Source of the DNA: Leptothrix sp. (in: b-proteobacteria)
GTDB lineage: Bacteria; Pseudomonadota; Gammaproteobacteria; Burkholderiales; Burkholderiaceae_C
DNA length: 64,000 nucleotides
NCBI GenBank assembly: GCA_013822685.1
Contig: PNKV01000011.1
Span: 62,001 to 126,000, forward strand
Direction: 5' to 3'
Shown: positions 17,825 to 27,558 of the stretch, piece by piece
Position numbering within the stretch: the first letter of the stretch is position 1
How the letters are laid out: the number at the start of each line of letters is the position of its first letter
Program-made: the position numbers and the translations under genes
The notes under the pieces: model-generated
What the model was told of the DNA's origin: nothing
Database searches by the model: none
The model's input: only the letters and a program-made list of their open reading frames with translations

Positions 17825-19036
17825 TCACAGGCGTTCGATGATGCCGGCAGCACCTTGGCCAGTGCCGATGCACATCGTCACCATGCCGTACTTGCCGCCC
17901 GTGCGTTGCAGGCCGTGAACCACGGTCGCAGCGCGGATGGCACCGGTGGCGCCCAGCGGGTGGCCCAAGGCGATCGCGCCGCCCATGGGGTTGACCTTGG
18001 CGCGGTCGAGCACGTGGCCCTTGGCGTCCAGGTCCTTCAGCACGGCCAGCGATTGCGCGGCGAAGGCTTCGTTCAGCTCGATCCAGTCCAGATCGGAAGC
18101 CTTCAAACCAGCGTACTTCAAGGCCAGAGGGATGGCTTCGATCGGGCCGATGCCCATGATCTCAGGCGGCACGCCCTTGACGGCGAAGCTCACGAAACGG
18201 GCCAAAGGCTTCAAGCCGTACTTCTCGCAGGCTTCCTTCGAAGCCAGGATCAGGCAGCCAGCGCCGTCAGACGTTTGCGAGCTGTTGCCGGCCGTGACGC
18301 TGCCCTTGGCAGCGAACACGGGGCGCAGCTTGGCCAGGCCTTCAGGCGACGTGTCAGGACGAGCGCCCTCGTCTTGCGTGATCGTCTTCTTGGTGATCGT
18401 CACTTCGCCTGTTTCCAGGTTGGGTGTGCGCACTTCGATTTCGATCGGCGTGGTCTCGGCCTTGAAGAAGCCAGCTTGTTGGGCGGCCACGGCACGGCGG
18501 TGGGATTCGACGGCGAAGGCGTCCTGCTCTTCGCGGGTCACCTTCCACTGCTCGGCCACCTTCTCGGCGGTCATGCCCATGCCGTAGGCGATGCCCACGT
18601 TCTCGTCGTTGTTGACGATCTCGGGGTTGAAGGACGGCTTGTTGCCGCCCATCGGCACCATCGACATCGATTCGACACCACCGGCGATCATGACCTCGGC
18701 CTCACCCACGCGGATGCGGTCGGCGGCCATGGACACGGCGGTGATGCCGGCGGCGCAGAAGCGGTTGACGGTGGCACCGGCCACGGTCTTGGGCAAGCCC
18801 GACAGCAGCACGGCGATCTTGGCCACGTTCATGCCTTGCTCGGCCTCGGGCATCGCGCAGCCAATGATGGCGTCTTCGATGGCAGCGGGGTCGAGCGTGG
18901 GCACTTGCGACAGCGCGCTCTTGATCACGGCCACCAGCAGGTCGTCCGGACGGGTGTTCTTGAACACGCCACGACCAGACTTGCCGATCGGGGTGCGGGT
19001 GGCGGCGACGATGTAGGCGTCACGAAGTTGAGTCAT
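17825..19036 (-). CDS. fadA: Acetyl-CoA C-acyltransferase (thiolase)
   Basis: VNRFCAAGITAV active-site Cys region, NPMGGAIALGHPLGATGAI, MCIGTGQGAAGI thiolase signatures. Confidence 0.93.
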   Translation of the reverse strand: MTQLRDAYIVAATRTPIGKSGRGVFKNTRPDDLLVAVIKSALSQVPTLDPAAIEDAIIGCAMPEAEQGMNVAKIAVLLSGLPKTVAGATVNRFCAAGITAVSMAADRIRVGEAEVMIAGGVESMSMVPMGGNKPSFNPEIVNNDENVGIAYGMGMTAEKVAEQWKVTREEQDAFAVESHRRAVAAQQAGFFKAETTPIEIEVRTPNLETGEVTITKKTITQDEGARPDTSPEGLAKLRPVFAAKGSVTAGNSSQTSDGAGCLILASKEACEKYGLKPLARFVSFAVKGVPPEIMGIGPIEAIPLALKYAGLKASDLDWIELNEAFAAQSLAVLKDLDAKGHVLDRAKVNPMGGAIALGHPLGATGAIRAATVVHGLQRTGGKYGMVTMCIGTGQGAAGIIERL

Positions 19037-19053
19037 TTGGATGCTCCGATCGA

Positions 19054-21453
19054 TCAGTTGCGGACGGGCTTGCCGGTGGACAGCATGCCCATGATGCGCT
19101 CTTGCGTCTTGGGGTTGTCCAGCAGCGAGCAGAAGTGCTTGCGCTCCAGGGCGTGCAGGTATTCCTCGGTCACCAGGGTGCCGTAATCGACGTCGCCGCC
19201 GGTCAGGACATCGGCGATGGCCGAGCTGATCAGGTAGTCGTGGGCGCTGATGAAGCCACCGTCACGCATGTTGATCAGCGAGGATTGCAGCGTGGCCTTG
19301 ACGTTGCGGCCGGCGACCGGGAAGGTGCGCTTGGCCGGGGCACGGTAGCCCGATTCGTACATGGCCTTGACCTGGGCGATCGCCACGTAGAGCAGCTCGT
19401 CCTTGTTGGGGACGATCACGTCGCCGTCGATCAGGTAGCCGTACTTCTTGGCTTCGATCGCAGAGGTCGCCACCTTGGCCATCGCGGCTGCCTGGAAGGC
19501 TTCCTTGATGAAACCGATCAGGTCGCCACCAATCTGGCCGGACACGCCCTTCGACGGCTCCAGGAGTTCAGCAGCGCGGCGGGCCAGGTAAGCCAGGCCA
19601 CCGCCGCCGGGGATCAAACCCACGCCGACTTCAACCAGACCCACATAGCTTTCCATGGCGGCAACGCGCTTGGAAGCGTGCACGGCCAGCTCGCAACCAC
19701 CACCCAGGGCCAGGCCGTGAACGGCGGCCACGGACGGCACGTTGCTGTAGCGCAGGCTCAGCATGAAGTCCTGCAGTTGCTTCTCGAAGGGGGCAATGGC
19801 TTTGCCGCCACCCGACATGAAGGCGGGCATCATCGATTGCAGGTCGGCGCCAGCCGAGAACGGGCCATCTTGCGACCAGATCACCAGGCCCTTGTAGCCT
19901 TCTTCGGCCAGTTGCAGGCCCTTGGCCAGACCGCCGGTGACTTCGGCCGAGATGGTGTGCATCTTCGACTTGATCGAGGCGATGACCACTTCGTCATCCA
20001 GCGTCCAGAGGCGGATCGCGGCGTCTTCATGCAGCGTCTTGCCGGCGGTGTCGGCCGACTTGGTGCCCGAACCCAGCACGTCTTCGCGGAAGAACTGGCG
20101 GTCGTACACGGGCAGCTTGCGTTGCGGCACGTAGGTCTTCTTGGCAGGGCTCCACGAACCTTCGGGCGTGTGCACGCCGTCGCGGCCGTCGAACACCCAG
20201 GCGGGCAGCGGCGTCTTGTTGATGGCCTTGCCAGCGTCGATGTCGGCCTTGACCCACTCGGCCACTTGCTTCCAGCCAGCTTCTTGCCAGATCTCGAAGG
20301 GGCCTTGCTTCATGCCATAGCCCCAGCGCAGGGCCAGGTCCACGTCGCGGCAGGTGTCGGCGATGCTCTCACCGGTCACGGCGGCGTAGTGGAAGCCGTT
20401 GCGCAGCATCGCCCACAGGAACTGGGCTTGCGGGTTGCTCGACTCGCGCAGGGCCTTCAGGCGCTCGGCGGCGGGCTTGCGCAGGATGTCGGTGACTTCC
20501 TTGTCGGCCTTGTTGCCAGCGGGCACGTACTCGCCGGTCTTCACGTCGAATTGCGTGATGACCTTGCCTTCTTTCTTGAAGAAACCGGCCTTGGTCTTCT
20601 GGCCAAAGTTGCCCTTGTCCAGCAGCGCTTGCACATCGGCAGGCGTGGCGAAAGCGGCGGCGAAGGGATCGCTGGCGCAGCCGTTTTGCAGCGTCTTGAT
20701 CACGTGCGCCATCGTGTCGATGCCGACCACGTCGCAGGTGCGGTAGGTGCCCGAAGAGGCACGGCCCATGCGCTTGCCGGTCAGGTCGTCGACGATGTCG
20801 TAGCCCAGGCCGAAGTTCTTCACTTCGATCATGGTGAACAACAGGCCGGCCACGCCCACGCGGTTGGCGATGAAGTTGGGGCTGTCTTCGCAGCGCACGA
20901 CGCCCTTGCCCACCGCCGTGGTCACGAAGGCTTCGAGCTGGTCAACGATGACGGCATCGGTGTACTTGGTGGGGATCAGTTCCACCAGGTACATGTAGCG
21001 CGGGGGGTTGAAGAAGTGGATGCCCAGGAAGCGCGAACGCAGCTGTTCGGGCAGCACGTCAGCCATGGCCGTGATCGACAGGCCCGACGTGTTGGTGGCC
21101 AGGATCGCGTGGTCATTGACGAAAGGCGCGATCTTCTTGTACAGATCTTCCTTCCAGTCCAGGCGCTCAGCGATGGCTTCGATGATCAGGTCGCAACCGC
21201 GCAGCTCTTCAAGGTGCTCTTCGTAGTTGGCTTGCTGGATCAGGACGGCGTCGTCGGTCACGCCCAGGGGCGAGGGCTTCAGCTTCTTCAGGCCTTCGAC
21301 GGCCTTGGTGACGACCCCGTTCTTGGGGCCTTCCTTGGCGGGCAGGTCGAACAGCACGACCGGCACCTTGCAGTTGACCAGATGGGCGGCGATCTGCGCG
21401 CCCATCACGCCGGCGCCGAGCACGGCGACCTTGCGGACATTGAATCGACTCAT
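19054..21453 (-). CDS. 3-hydroxyacyl-CoA dehydrogenase/enoyl-CoA hydratase fusion
   Basis: N-terminal VAVLGAGVMGAQIAAHLVN Rossmann motif, HFFNPPRYMYLVELI, C-terminal crotonase region (AAVHGLALGGGCELAVHASKRVAAMESYVGLVEVGVGLIPGGGG). Confidence 0.93.
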   Translation of the reverse strand: MSRFNVRKVAVLGAGVMGAQIAAHLVNCKVPVVLFDLPAKEGPKNGVVTKAVEGLKKLKPSPLGVTDDAVLIQQANYEEHLEELRGCDLIIEAIAERLDWKEDLYKKIAPFVNDHAILATNTSGLSITAMADVLPEQLRSRFLGIHFFNPPRYMYLVELIPTKYTDAVIVDQLEAFVTTAVGKGVVRCEDSPNFIANRVGVAGLLFTMIEVKNFGLGYDIVDDLTGKRMGRASSGTYRTCDVVGIDTMAHVIKTLQNGCASDPFAAAFATPADVQALLDKGNFGQKTKAGFFKKEGKVITQFDVKTGEYVPAGNKADKEVTDILRKPAAERLKALRESSNPQAQFLWAMLRNGFHYAAVTGESIADTCRDVDLALRWGYGMKQGPFEIWQEAGWKQVAEWVKADIDAGKAINKTPLPAWVFDGRDGVHTPEGSWSPAKKTYVPQRKLPVYDRQFFREDVLGSGTKSADTAGKTLHEDAAIRLWTLDDEVVIASIKSKMHTISAEVTGGLAKGLQLAEEGYKGLVIWSQDGPFSAGADLQSMMPAFMSGGGKAIAPFEKQLQDFMLSLRYSNVPSVAAVHGLALGGGCELAVHASKRVAAMESYVGLVEVGVGLIPGGGGLAYLARRAAELLEPSKGVSGQIGGDLIGFIKEAFQAAAMAKVATSAIEAKKYGYLIDGDVIVPNKDELLYVAIAQVKAMYESGYRAPAKRTFPVAGRNVKATLQSSLINMRDGGFISAHDYLISSAIADVLTGGDVDYGTLVTEEYLHALERKHFCSLLDNPKTQERIMGMLSTGKPVRN

Positions 21454-21543
21454 TGTTCTCTCCTAGCGGAACACTCTGTGGATGTGGAGATGGTGAAAGA
21501 GGAAGCGGCTTCAAAAGCGCCGCTTCCCCGCAAAGCCCGTTGA

Positions 21544-23334
21544 TTAGAACAGGGCTTCGTCCATTTCCGTCAGGGGCTTCAGACCGGCCTTGGCCGTGAT
21601 CATCAGGGTTTCGACTTCAGGCATCAGCTTGGCGAAATAGAAGCGGGCCGTGGCCAGCTTGGCGATGTAGAACTTGTCGCCCGAGCTTTGCTTTTCCAAC
21701 GCGATCTTGGCCATGCGGGCAAAGAAGTACGAGTAGACCAAGTGGCCAACCACGCGCAGGTAATCCACGGCAGCAGCGCCGACTTCATCAGGGTTCTGCA
21801 TGCCCTTCATGCCGATTTCCATGGTGAAGGCTTGCACCTTCTTGCCCAACTCGCCCAAAGGCACGGTGAACTCTTGCATGGCTTCGTTGTCGGCGTTTTC
21901 CTTGACGAAGGAAGACACCAGCTTGCCGAACTTGGTCAGCTTGGCACCCGCATCGCCCAGCACCTTGCGGCCCAGCAAGTCCAGCGATTGCACGGTGTTC
22001 GTGCCTTCGTAGATCATGTTGATGCGGGCGTCGCGCACGAACTGCTCCATGCCCCACTCGTGGATGAAGCCGTGGCCGCCATACACCTGTTGGCAATGCA
22101 CGGTTGCTTCAAAAGCGTTGTCGGTGATGAAGGCTTTGACGATCGGGGTCAGCAGGGCCACGATGTCGTCCGATTCCTTGCGGACGGCTTCATCGGGGTG
22201 GTTGTGCGACTTGTCCAGCTCGATGGCGGTGTAGTACACCAGGGCGCGGGCGCCTTCAGCGTAAGCACGCGCGGTCAGCAACATCTTGCGCACGTCGGGG
22301 TGCACGATGATCGGGTCGGCAGGCAGGTCGGGGCGCTTGGGGCCCGACAGGGCACGCATCTGCACGCGGTCCTTGGCGTACACCACGGCGTTTTCATAAG
22401 CCACTTGGGTCAGGCCCAGCGACTGGTTGCCCACGCCCAGGCGGGCGCCGTTCATCATCACGAACATGGCGGGCAGGCCGCGGTGGGGCTTGCCCACCAG
22501 GGTGCCGACGGCGTTTTCCAGAACGATCTGGGCCGTGGCGTTGCCATGGATGCCCATCTTGTGTTCCAGACCGGCGCAGAAGATGCCGTTGCGCGAACCG
22601 ATCGAGCCATCGGCGTTCACATTGAACTTGGGCACCACGAACAGCGAGATGCCCTTCGAGCCTTCAGGCGCATCAGGCAGGCGGGCCAGCACCAGGTGGA
22701 CGATGTTGTCGGCCATGTCGTGTTCACCGGCCGAGATGAAGATCTTGGAGCCCGTGATCTTGTAGGTGCCGTCAGCTTGGGGCTCGGCCTTGGTGCGCAG
22801 CAGGCCCAGGTCGGTGCCGCAATGGGGTTCGGTCAGGCACATTGTGCCGGTCCACTCGCCGCTGGTCAGCTTGGGCAGGTAGGTCTTCTTTTGCTCGTCG
22901 GTGCCGTGGGCTTCCAGGGCAGCGTGCGCGCCGTGGCTCAGGCCGGGGTACATGGTCCAGGCCTGGTTGGCCGAGTTCATCATTTCGTACACAGCCTGGT
23001 TCACCAGCTGTGGCATGCCTTGGCCGCCCCACTCTGGATCAGCGCTCAGGCCAGACCAGCCGTTTTCGGTGTAGGTCTTGTAGGCTTCCTTGAAGCCGTC
23101 GGCGGTCTTGACTTCGTGCGTGGCCTTGTCCAGCACGCAGCCTTGCACGTCGCCCACCAGGTTCAGCGGAGCCAGCACCTTGGAGGCGAACTTGCCGCCT
23201 TCTTCCAGCACGGCATTGACCGTGTCGGCGTCCAGATCGGCGTAAGCGGGGATGGTCTTCAATTCATCAACCGCGCCCAGCAGCTCATGAATCACGAACT
23301 GCATGTCGCGCAGTGGGGGGTTGTAAGTAGGCAT
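21544..23334 (-). CDS. Acyl-CoA dehydrogenase (large, ~600 aa class)
   Basis: MCLTEPHCGTDLG, FVVPKFNVNADG, VYGGHGFIHEWGMEQFVRDARINMIYEGTNTVQSLDLLGRK. Confidence 0.93.
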   Translation of the reverse strand: MPTYNPPLRDMQFVIHELLGAVDELKTIPAYADLDADTVNAVLEEGGKFASKVLAPLNLVGDVQGCVLDKATHEVKTADGFKEAYKTYTENGWSGLSADPEWGGQGMPQLVNQAVYEMMNSANQAWTMYPGLSHGAHAALEAHGTDEQKKTYLPKLTSGEWTGTMCLTEPHCGTDLGLLRTKAEPQADGTYKITGSKIFISAGEHDMADNIVHLVLARLPDAPEGSKGISLFVVPKFNVNADGSIGSRNGIFCAGLEHKMGIHGNATAQIVLENAVGTLVGKPHRGLPAMFVMMNGARLGVGNQSLGLTQVAYENAVVYAKDRVQMRALSGPKRPDLPADPIIVHPDVRKMLLTARAYAEGARALVYYTAIELDKSHNHPDEAVRKESDDIVALLTPIVKAFITDNAFEATVHCQQVYGGHGFIHEWGMEQFVRDARINMIYEGTNTVQSLDLLGRKVLGDAGAKLTKFGKLVSSFVKENADNEAMQEFTVPLGELGKKVQAFTMEIGMKGMQNPDEVGAAAVDYLRVVGHLVYSYFFARMAKIALEKQSSGDKFYIAKLATARFYFAKLMPEVETLMITAKAGLKPLTEMDEALF

Positions 23335-23417
23335 CGTGGAGCTCCTCGGTCACAAAAACACGGTTAATGAGAAAGACCTGATCACACTTTTAAGTGGGTG
23401 ATTTCAGGGTGGGCGGG

Positions 23418-24161
23418 TCAAACGGCTGCCAGGGGTGCCGAAGCAAACCCGGCTTTGGCAGCGTCAGACGCCACCATTCCAGACGGTGTCGATGGCGCGC
23501 CCAGTGCATAAAACTGGACGACGCGCTCGAACGCCGCGCGGGCCCGATCCTCTGCCCCCTTCGAGCGCAAAAAACGCGCATCGTGGTGGAGCGACAGGAT
23601 CAGACCATGGATTTCGAACAACATTTGCATCGGGTCGGTGTCTTCGCGCAGGTGGCCCATGTCCATGGCCATGCGGATCGCCTTGTCGAGCGCGCCGTGC
23701 CAGGTCAGCACCATGCCGGCCAGGGCGTCGCGCACCGGGCCGGGGCGATCGTCGAATTCAACCGCACCGCTGATGTAGATGCAACCCGAATCGATTTCAG
23801 TGGCGACCATGGCCACCCAGCGCTCGAACATGGCGCGCAGTCGTGGCAGGCCGCGCTCTTCGCGGATGGCGGGCAGGAAGACTTCGGCGGAAAAGCGCTC
23901 GTGGTATTCGCGGATGACGGAAATCTGCAGTTCTTCGCGCGAGCCGAAGTGAGCGAACACGCCCGACTTGCTCATCCCGGTGACTTCGGCGAGCGCGCCG
24001 ATCGACAGGCCCTCAATGCCCATCTGGGAGGCCAGGTTGAGCGCCGCCTCCAGAATGGTGGCCCGCGTTTGCTGGCCCTTGGCCACACCTTGGCTGCCGC
24101 GCCCACGCTCGCGCGCCGCGTCGGCGGTCTGCTTGGCGTCGAGGTGCAGGGATTCAGACAA
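23418..24161 (-). CDS. TetR/AcrR family transcriptional regulator
   Basis: HTH region RATILEAALNLASQMGIEGLSIGALAEVTGMSKSGVFAHFGSREELQISVI. Start uncertain (TTG 24161 chosen; track extends to 24296). Confidence 0.85.
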   Translation of the reverse strand: MSESLHLDAKQTADAARERGRGSQGVAKGQQTRATILEAALNLASQMGIEGLSIGALAEVTGMSKSGVFAHFGSREELQISVIREYHERFSAEVFLPAIREERGLPRLRAMFERWVAMVATEIDSGCIYISGAVEFDDRPGPVRDALAGMVLTWHGALDKAIRMAMDMGHLREDTDPMQMLFEIHGLILSLHHDARFLRSKGAEDRARAAFERVVQFYALGAPSTPSGMVASDAAKAGFASAPLAAV

Positions 24162-24391
24162 GGAGGCTCCCGGGAATAAAACGAACGATCGTGCTATTTT
24201 GCAGAAAACAAAGCGGTATGTGTGCGTTCCATTCAACTTTTTTTGAGGATTTTTAGACAATCGCGTTGTGCAGATTGGGTCAACCCTTGGTTTCAACCCG
24301 CTTGGGGCCCGGTTCTGTCGCCAAAGTGTCGCGATCTTTGCGCTATCCTGTAGGCGGCAATCCCCCTTTGGAGACTTTGTGGAGAGGCTGT

Positions 24392-24955
24392 ATGGACGTG
24401 CTGCAACTTGACGTGTCAGGCCGTCCGCAGGCTTGGCTGTCGGCCAAGGAAGCGGCGGTTTTGTATGCCAGTGACGGTGTCGCCTGGACGCTGGGCGAGC
24501 CTTGCATGGTGTTGCGCGGCGGCGTGCAACGGCGCACCGGCCTGCAATCCAGGCTGGAGTTGCACCCCATCATCGCGGTGCATGGCAGTGTTCCCAGCCG
24601 CGCCTGGCGCCACGAGCCCGCCCTGTCCAACCCCAAATTGTTCGCGCGTGACCGGCAGGTCTGCGCTTATTGCGGCCACCGCTTCCAGCTCGACGACCTC
24701 ACCCGCGAGCACATCGTGCCCACCTCACGCGGGGGCATCGATTCCTGGAAGAACTGCATCACCGCCTGCCGCAACTGCAATGGCCGCAAGGGCAACCGCA
24801 CGCTCAATGAGCTGGGCTGGCAACTCTATTACCTGCCCTACGTGCCCAGCCTGCACGAAGACATGATCTTGCGCGGGCGCCGCATCCTGGCCGACCAGAT
24901 GGAATTTTTGCTGGCCAGCGTGCCGGCGCACAGCCGGCTGCGGGCCCTGACTTAA
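24392..24955 (+). CDS. HNH endonuclease family protein
   Basis: CAYCGHRFQLDDLTREHIVPTSRGGIDSWKNCITACRNCNGRKGNRT zinc-associated HNH core. Confidence 0.9.
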   Translation: MDVLQLDVSGRPQAWLSAKEAAVLYASDGVAWTLGEPCMVLRGGVQRRTGLQSRLELHPIIAVHGSVPSRAWRHEPALSNPKLFARDRQVCAYCGHRFQLDDLTREHIVPTSRGGIDSWKNCITACRNCNGRKGNRTLNELGWQLYYLPYVPSLHEDMILRGRRILADQMEFLLASVPAHSRLRALT

Positions 24956-25689
24956 ACCAGGGGCCGCTGCGGCGGCCGCCCGTCGCCGGACAAATCAGCG
25001 AGCCGCGCCAGGGCCTTCACATCGCGCATGTGCAGCCGCCCGTCGGCAATGCGGTGCAGGCCGCGGCGCTCCAGCTTGCGCAAGGTTTTGTTGGTGTGCA
25101 CCAGCGACAGGCCCAGCCCGTCGGCAATGTGCTGTTGCGTCAAGGGAAAACGCACACCCTCGGCGCCCCCATCGGCTTGAAGGGCCGCCGCCCGCTTGAA
25201 CAGCAGGATCAACAGCATCGCGATGCGCTCCTCGGCGCTGCGCCGGCCCACCGACAGCAAGGTGTCGTCGACCAATGATTCTTCATGCGCCGTCAACCAG
25301 GTGATGTTGAAACCCATGGAAGGTGAGCGGCGGTGCAGCTCCCACAATGCGTCGCGCTGAAAGACACAGAACACGGCATCGGTCAGGGTGTCGACACCAT
25401 GGGCTGCCGCGTCGGCCATCTTCTGCTGCACCCCGATGAAATCACCCGGCAGCAAGAAGGTGAGTATCTGGCGCCGGCCATCGCTCAATGTCTTGTAGCG
25501 AAAGGCCCAACCTTGCAGCAAGGTGAACAGGGGGGCGTCGGTCTGCCCTTCGTGAATCAGCGTTTCGTCCGCCTTCAAAACCAGCTCGCGCTTTTTGAGG
25601 GACTGCACCAGCGCGTGCTCCTCGGACGTCTGCTCAAGGAACAGCGGCAAAGGTTTCAGCGGACAAGTCGCGCACGGTACTTCAAGCAT
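24952..25689 (-). CDS. Crp/Fnr family transcriptional regulator
   Basis: N-terminal CATCPLK, cyclic-nucleotide-binding-like beta roll, C-terminal HTH LTQQHIADGLGLSLVHTNKTLRKLERRGL. Confidence 0.9.
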   Translation of the reverse strand: MLEVPCATCPLKPLPLFLEQTSEEHALVQSLKKRELVLKADETLIHEGQTDAPLFTLLQGWAFRYKTLSDGRRQILTFLLPGDFIGVQQKMADAAAHGVDTLTDAVFCVFQRDALWELHRRSPSMGFNITWLTAHEESLVDDTLLSVGRRSAEERIAMLLILLFKRAAALQADGGAEGVRFPLTQQHIADGLGLSLVHTNKTLRKLERRGLHRIADGRLHMRDVKALARLADLSGDGRPPQRPLV

Positions 25690-25709
25690 GTGATTTCATC
25701 CAGTTGCGG

Positions 25710-25725
25710 TGTGTCAAATGACACA
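25710..25725. promoter_or_regulatory. Candidate Crp/Fnr-type operator in divergent promoter
   Basis: Perfect palindrome TGTGTCA-AA-TGACACA located 20 bp upstream of the Crp/Fnr start and between the two divergent genes. Confidence 0.6.
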
Positions 25726-25767
25726 TGGACCAAGCTGCACTCTGCCTACATTGTCGCGAATGTTTCA

Positions 25768-26544
25768 ATGGATTTATTCCCGGAGCGGGCCCCGATGATC
25801 CCTATTTCGCCCGAGACCTTGTTGAACGCCCACGGTGACCGTGTCGAGGCGGACGATTGGGACATCCTGTTTCGCGCTGTGCAGGCCAGGTTGAAGAAAA
25901 CCATCGACAGCCTGACCGACCGGCTGCCGCTTCAAGACAACCTGCTCGAATGCCTGGAGGCGTTCGAGCAATTGCGCGCCACGGCCCTGCGTGAATGGTA
26001 CCGGCCGGCCCAAGCGGTCAGCCCGCCCAGCCCTGAGCGCCTCGCCCGCCACGCCACCTTGCATGACGGGCTGACCTCGCTGCCCAACCGCGGCTTCTTC
26101 CGCAATCTGCTGGACCAGGCCTTGCTCCACGTCCACGCCGAACAAAGCACGCTGGCCGTGCTGCACCTGGATCTGGATGGCTTCAAGGCGATCAATGATG
26201 CCCACGGATTGGGCACGGGCGACGAAGTGCTCCGCTTGGTGGGCGCGCGCCTGAGCCGGACGGTGCGCGCGGGCGACATGGTGAGCCGCCTGGGCGACGA
26301 CGACTTCGCCTGCCTGCCCTCCAGCCCGATGGACGCCGCCCAGTTGGGCCGACTGGCCCGCAAGCTGCTGGACGTGGTGTCAGTGCCTTTCAGAGTTGGC
26401 ACGCAGGAGATCAGCGTGCGGCCCAGCATCGGCATCGCCATCAGCCCAGCCCATGGCATCACCACCCAGGTGATGCTGGAGCGGGCGGAAGACGCGATGT
26501 ACCGGGCCAAGGAGAGCAAATCGGGGTTTGCTTTTTTTGATTGA
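25768..26544 (+). CDS. GGDEF-domain protein with degenerate active-site motif
   Basis: HDGLTSLPNRGFFRNLLDQAL...VLHLDLDGFKAIND...VSRLGDDDFACL; signature is GDDDF rather than GGDEF. Start may be 25768 or 25795. Confidence 0.85.
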   Translation: MDLFPERAPMIPISPETLLNAHGDRVEADDWDILFRAVQARLKKTIDSLTDRLPLQDNLLECLEAFEQLRATALREWYRPAQAVSPPSPERLARHATLHDGLTSLPNRGFFRNLLDQALLHVHAEQSTLAVLHLDLDGFKAINDAHGLGTGDEVLRLVGARLSRTVRAGDMVSRLGDDDFACLPSSPMDAAQLGRLARKLLDVVSVPFRVGTQEISVRPSIGIAISPAHGITTQVMLERAEDAMYRAKESKSGFAFFD

Positions 26545-26555
26545 AGCTGGGCCGA

Positions 26556-27461
26556 TCAAGCCCCAAACAACGCCTCTCTGGCCGATTGGGTGATGGCCAC
26601 CACGCAGGGATGCGTGATCCGCCGCTCGACCGAGATGGCGTAGAACTCCTCCACCAACTCGGACGTGCGGCCCAGCACCTGCACCCCGTGCTGCGTGCAG
26701 GTTTCGTCCTCCAGCACGGTGGGGGCCATGAACACGCCCCGCCCTTCGCCGCCAAACGCCTTCATCAATGCCGCGTCGTCGAACTCGCCGATGGCGCGGG
26801 GGTGCAGCTGGTGCTCGGCCAGCCACACGTCCAGGCGCTGCCGCATGGCGGAGGCCGCGCCCTGAAGCAACATCGGGGCGCCATCCAGACACTGCGGAAA
26901 ACCGCGCCCACCCGACTCCAGCTTGGCCTTCAGCACCGGGGTGGCAAAAAAACTCATGGCCGTGGTGCCCAGGGCATGGCTGAAAGCCTTGACGCTGACC
27001 TGCTGGCCCATGGGTTCGTCGGCAATCACCAGGTCCAGGCGGTGCACTGCGATCTGCCCCAGCAGGTTGTGAAAATCGCCCTCGTGGCAGATCAGGCGCA
27101 CCGGCTCGGCCAAACCCAAGGCCGGCTCCAGCAATCGGTAAGCGATGGCTTTGGGCACCGAATCGGCAATGCCCACGCGAAAATCGAGCACCGTCTGGCC
27201 GCTGCGGGCGCGTCCCACCGCCGCCTCCAGCTCGGCACCCAAGGCAAAGATCTGTTCCGCGTAGCCCAGGGCCACGCGCCCCTCGGTGGTCAGCTCCAGC
27301 CGGCGCCCCACCTTGTGGAACAAGGCACACCCCAGCTGCGATTCCAGCAACTTGATCTGGCCGGACAAGGTTTGCGGCGTGGTGTGCAACTGCTCACCCG
27401 CTTTCATGACACCGCCGGACTTGGCCGTCGCCCAGAAGTAATAAAGGTGCTTGAAGTTCAT
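26556..27461 (-). CDS. nhaR: LysR-family regulator, NhaR-like
   Basis: MNFKHLYYFWATAKSGGVMKAGEQLHTTPQTLSGQIKLLESQLGCALFHKVGRRLELTTEG. Confidence 0.85.
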   Translation of the reverse strand: MNFKHLYYFWATAKSGGVMKAGEQLHTTPQTLSGQIKLLESQLGCALFHKVGRRLELTTEGRVALGYAEQIFALGAELEAAVGRARSGQTVLDFRVGIADSVPKAIAYRLLEPALGLAEPVRLICHEGDFHNLLGQIAVHRLDLVIADEPMGQQVSVKAFSHALGTTAMSFFATPVLKAKLESGGRGFPQCLDGAPMLLQGAASAMRQRLDVWLAEHQLHPRAIGEFDDAALMKAFGGEGRGVFMAPTVLEDETCTQHGVQVLGRTSELVEEFYAISVERRITHPCVVAITQSAREALFGA

Positions 27462-27558
27462 AACCTGCGGCTTTTTCGAAGCAACGCTTCAGAAAATTCG
27501 ACTTTACGCGAAGTATCGGCCCGGGTAAATTCAAGGCTCGCTCAACTTTGACCAAATC

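Noticed and set aside
19102-21543. 813-aa plus-strand ORF opposite the FadB-like gene
   Set aside because: Antisense shadow ORF: His/Gln/Arg/Gly-rich low-complexity translation with no recognisable domain, fully overlapped by a clear minus-strand enzyme.
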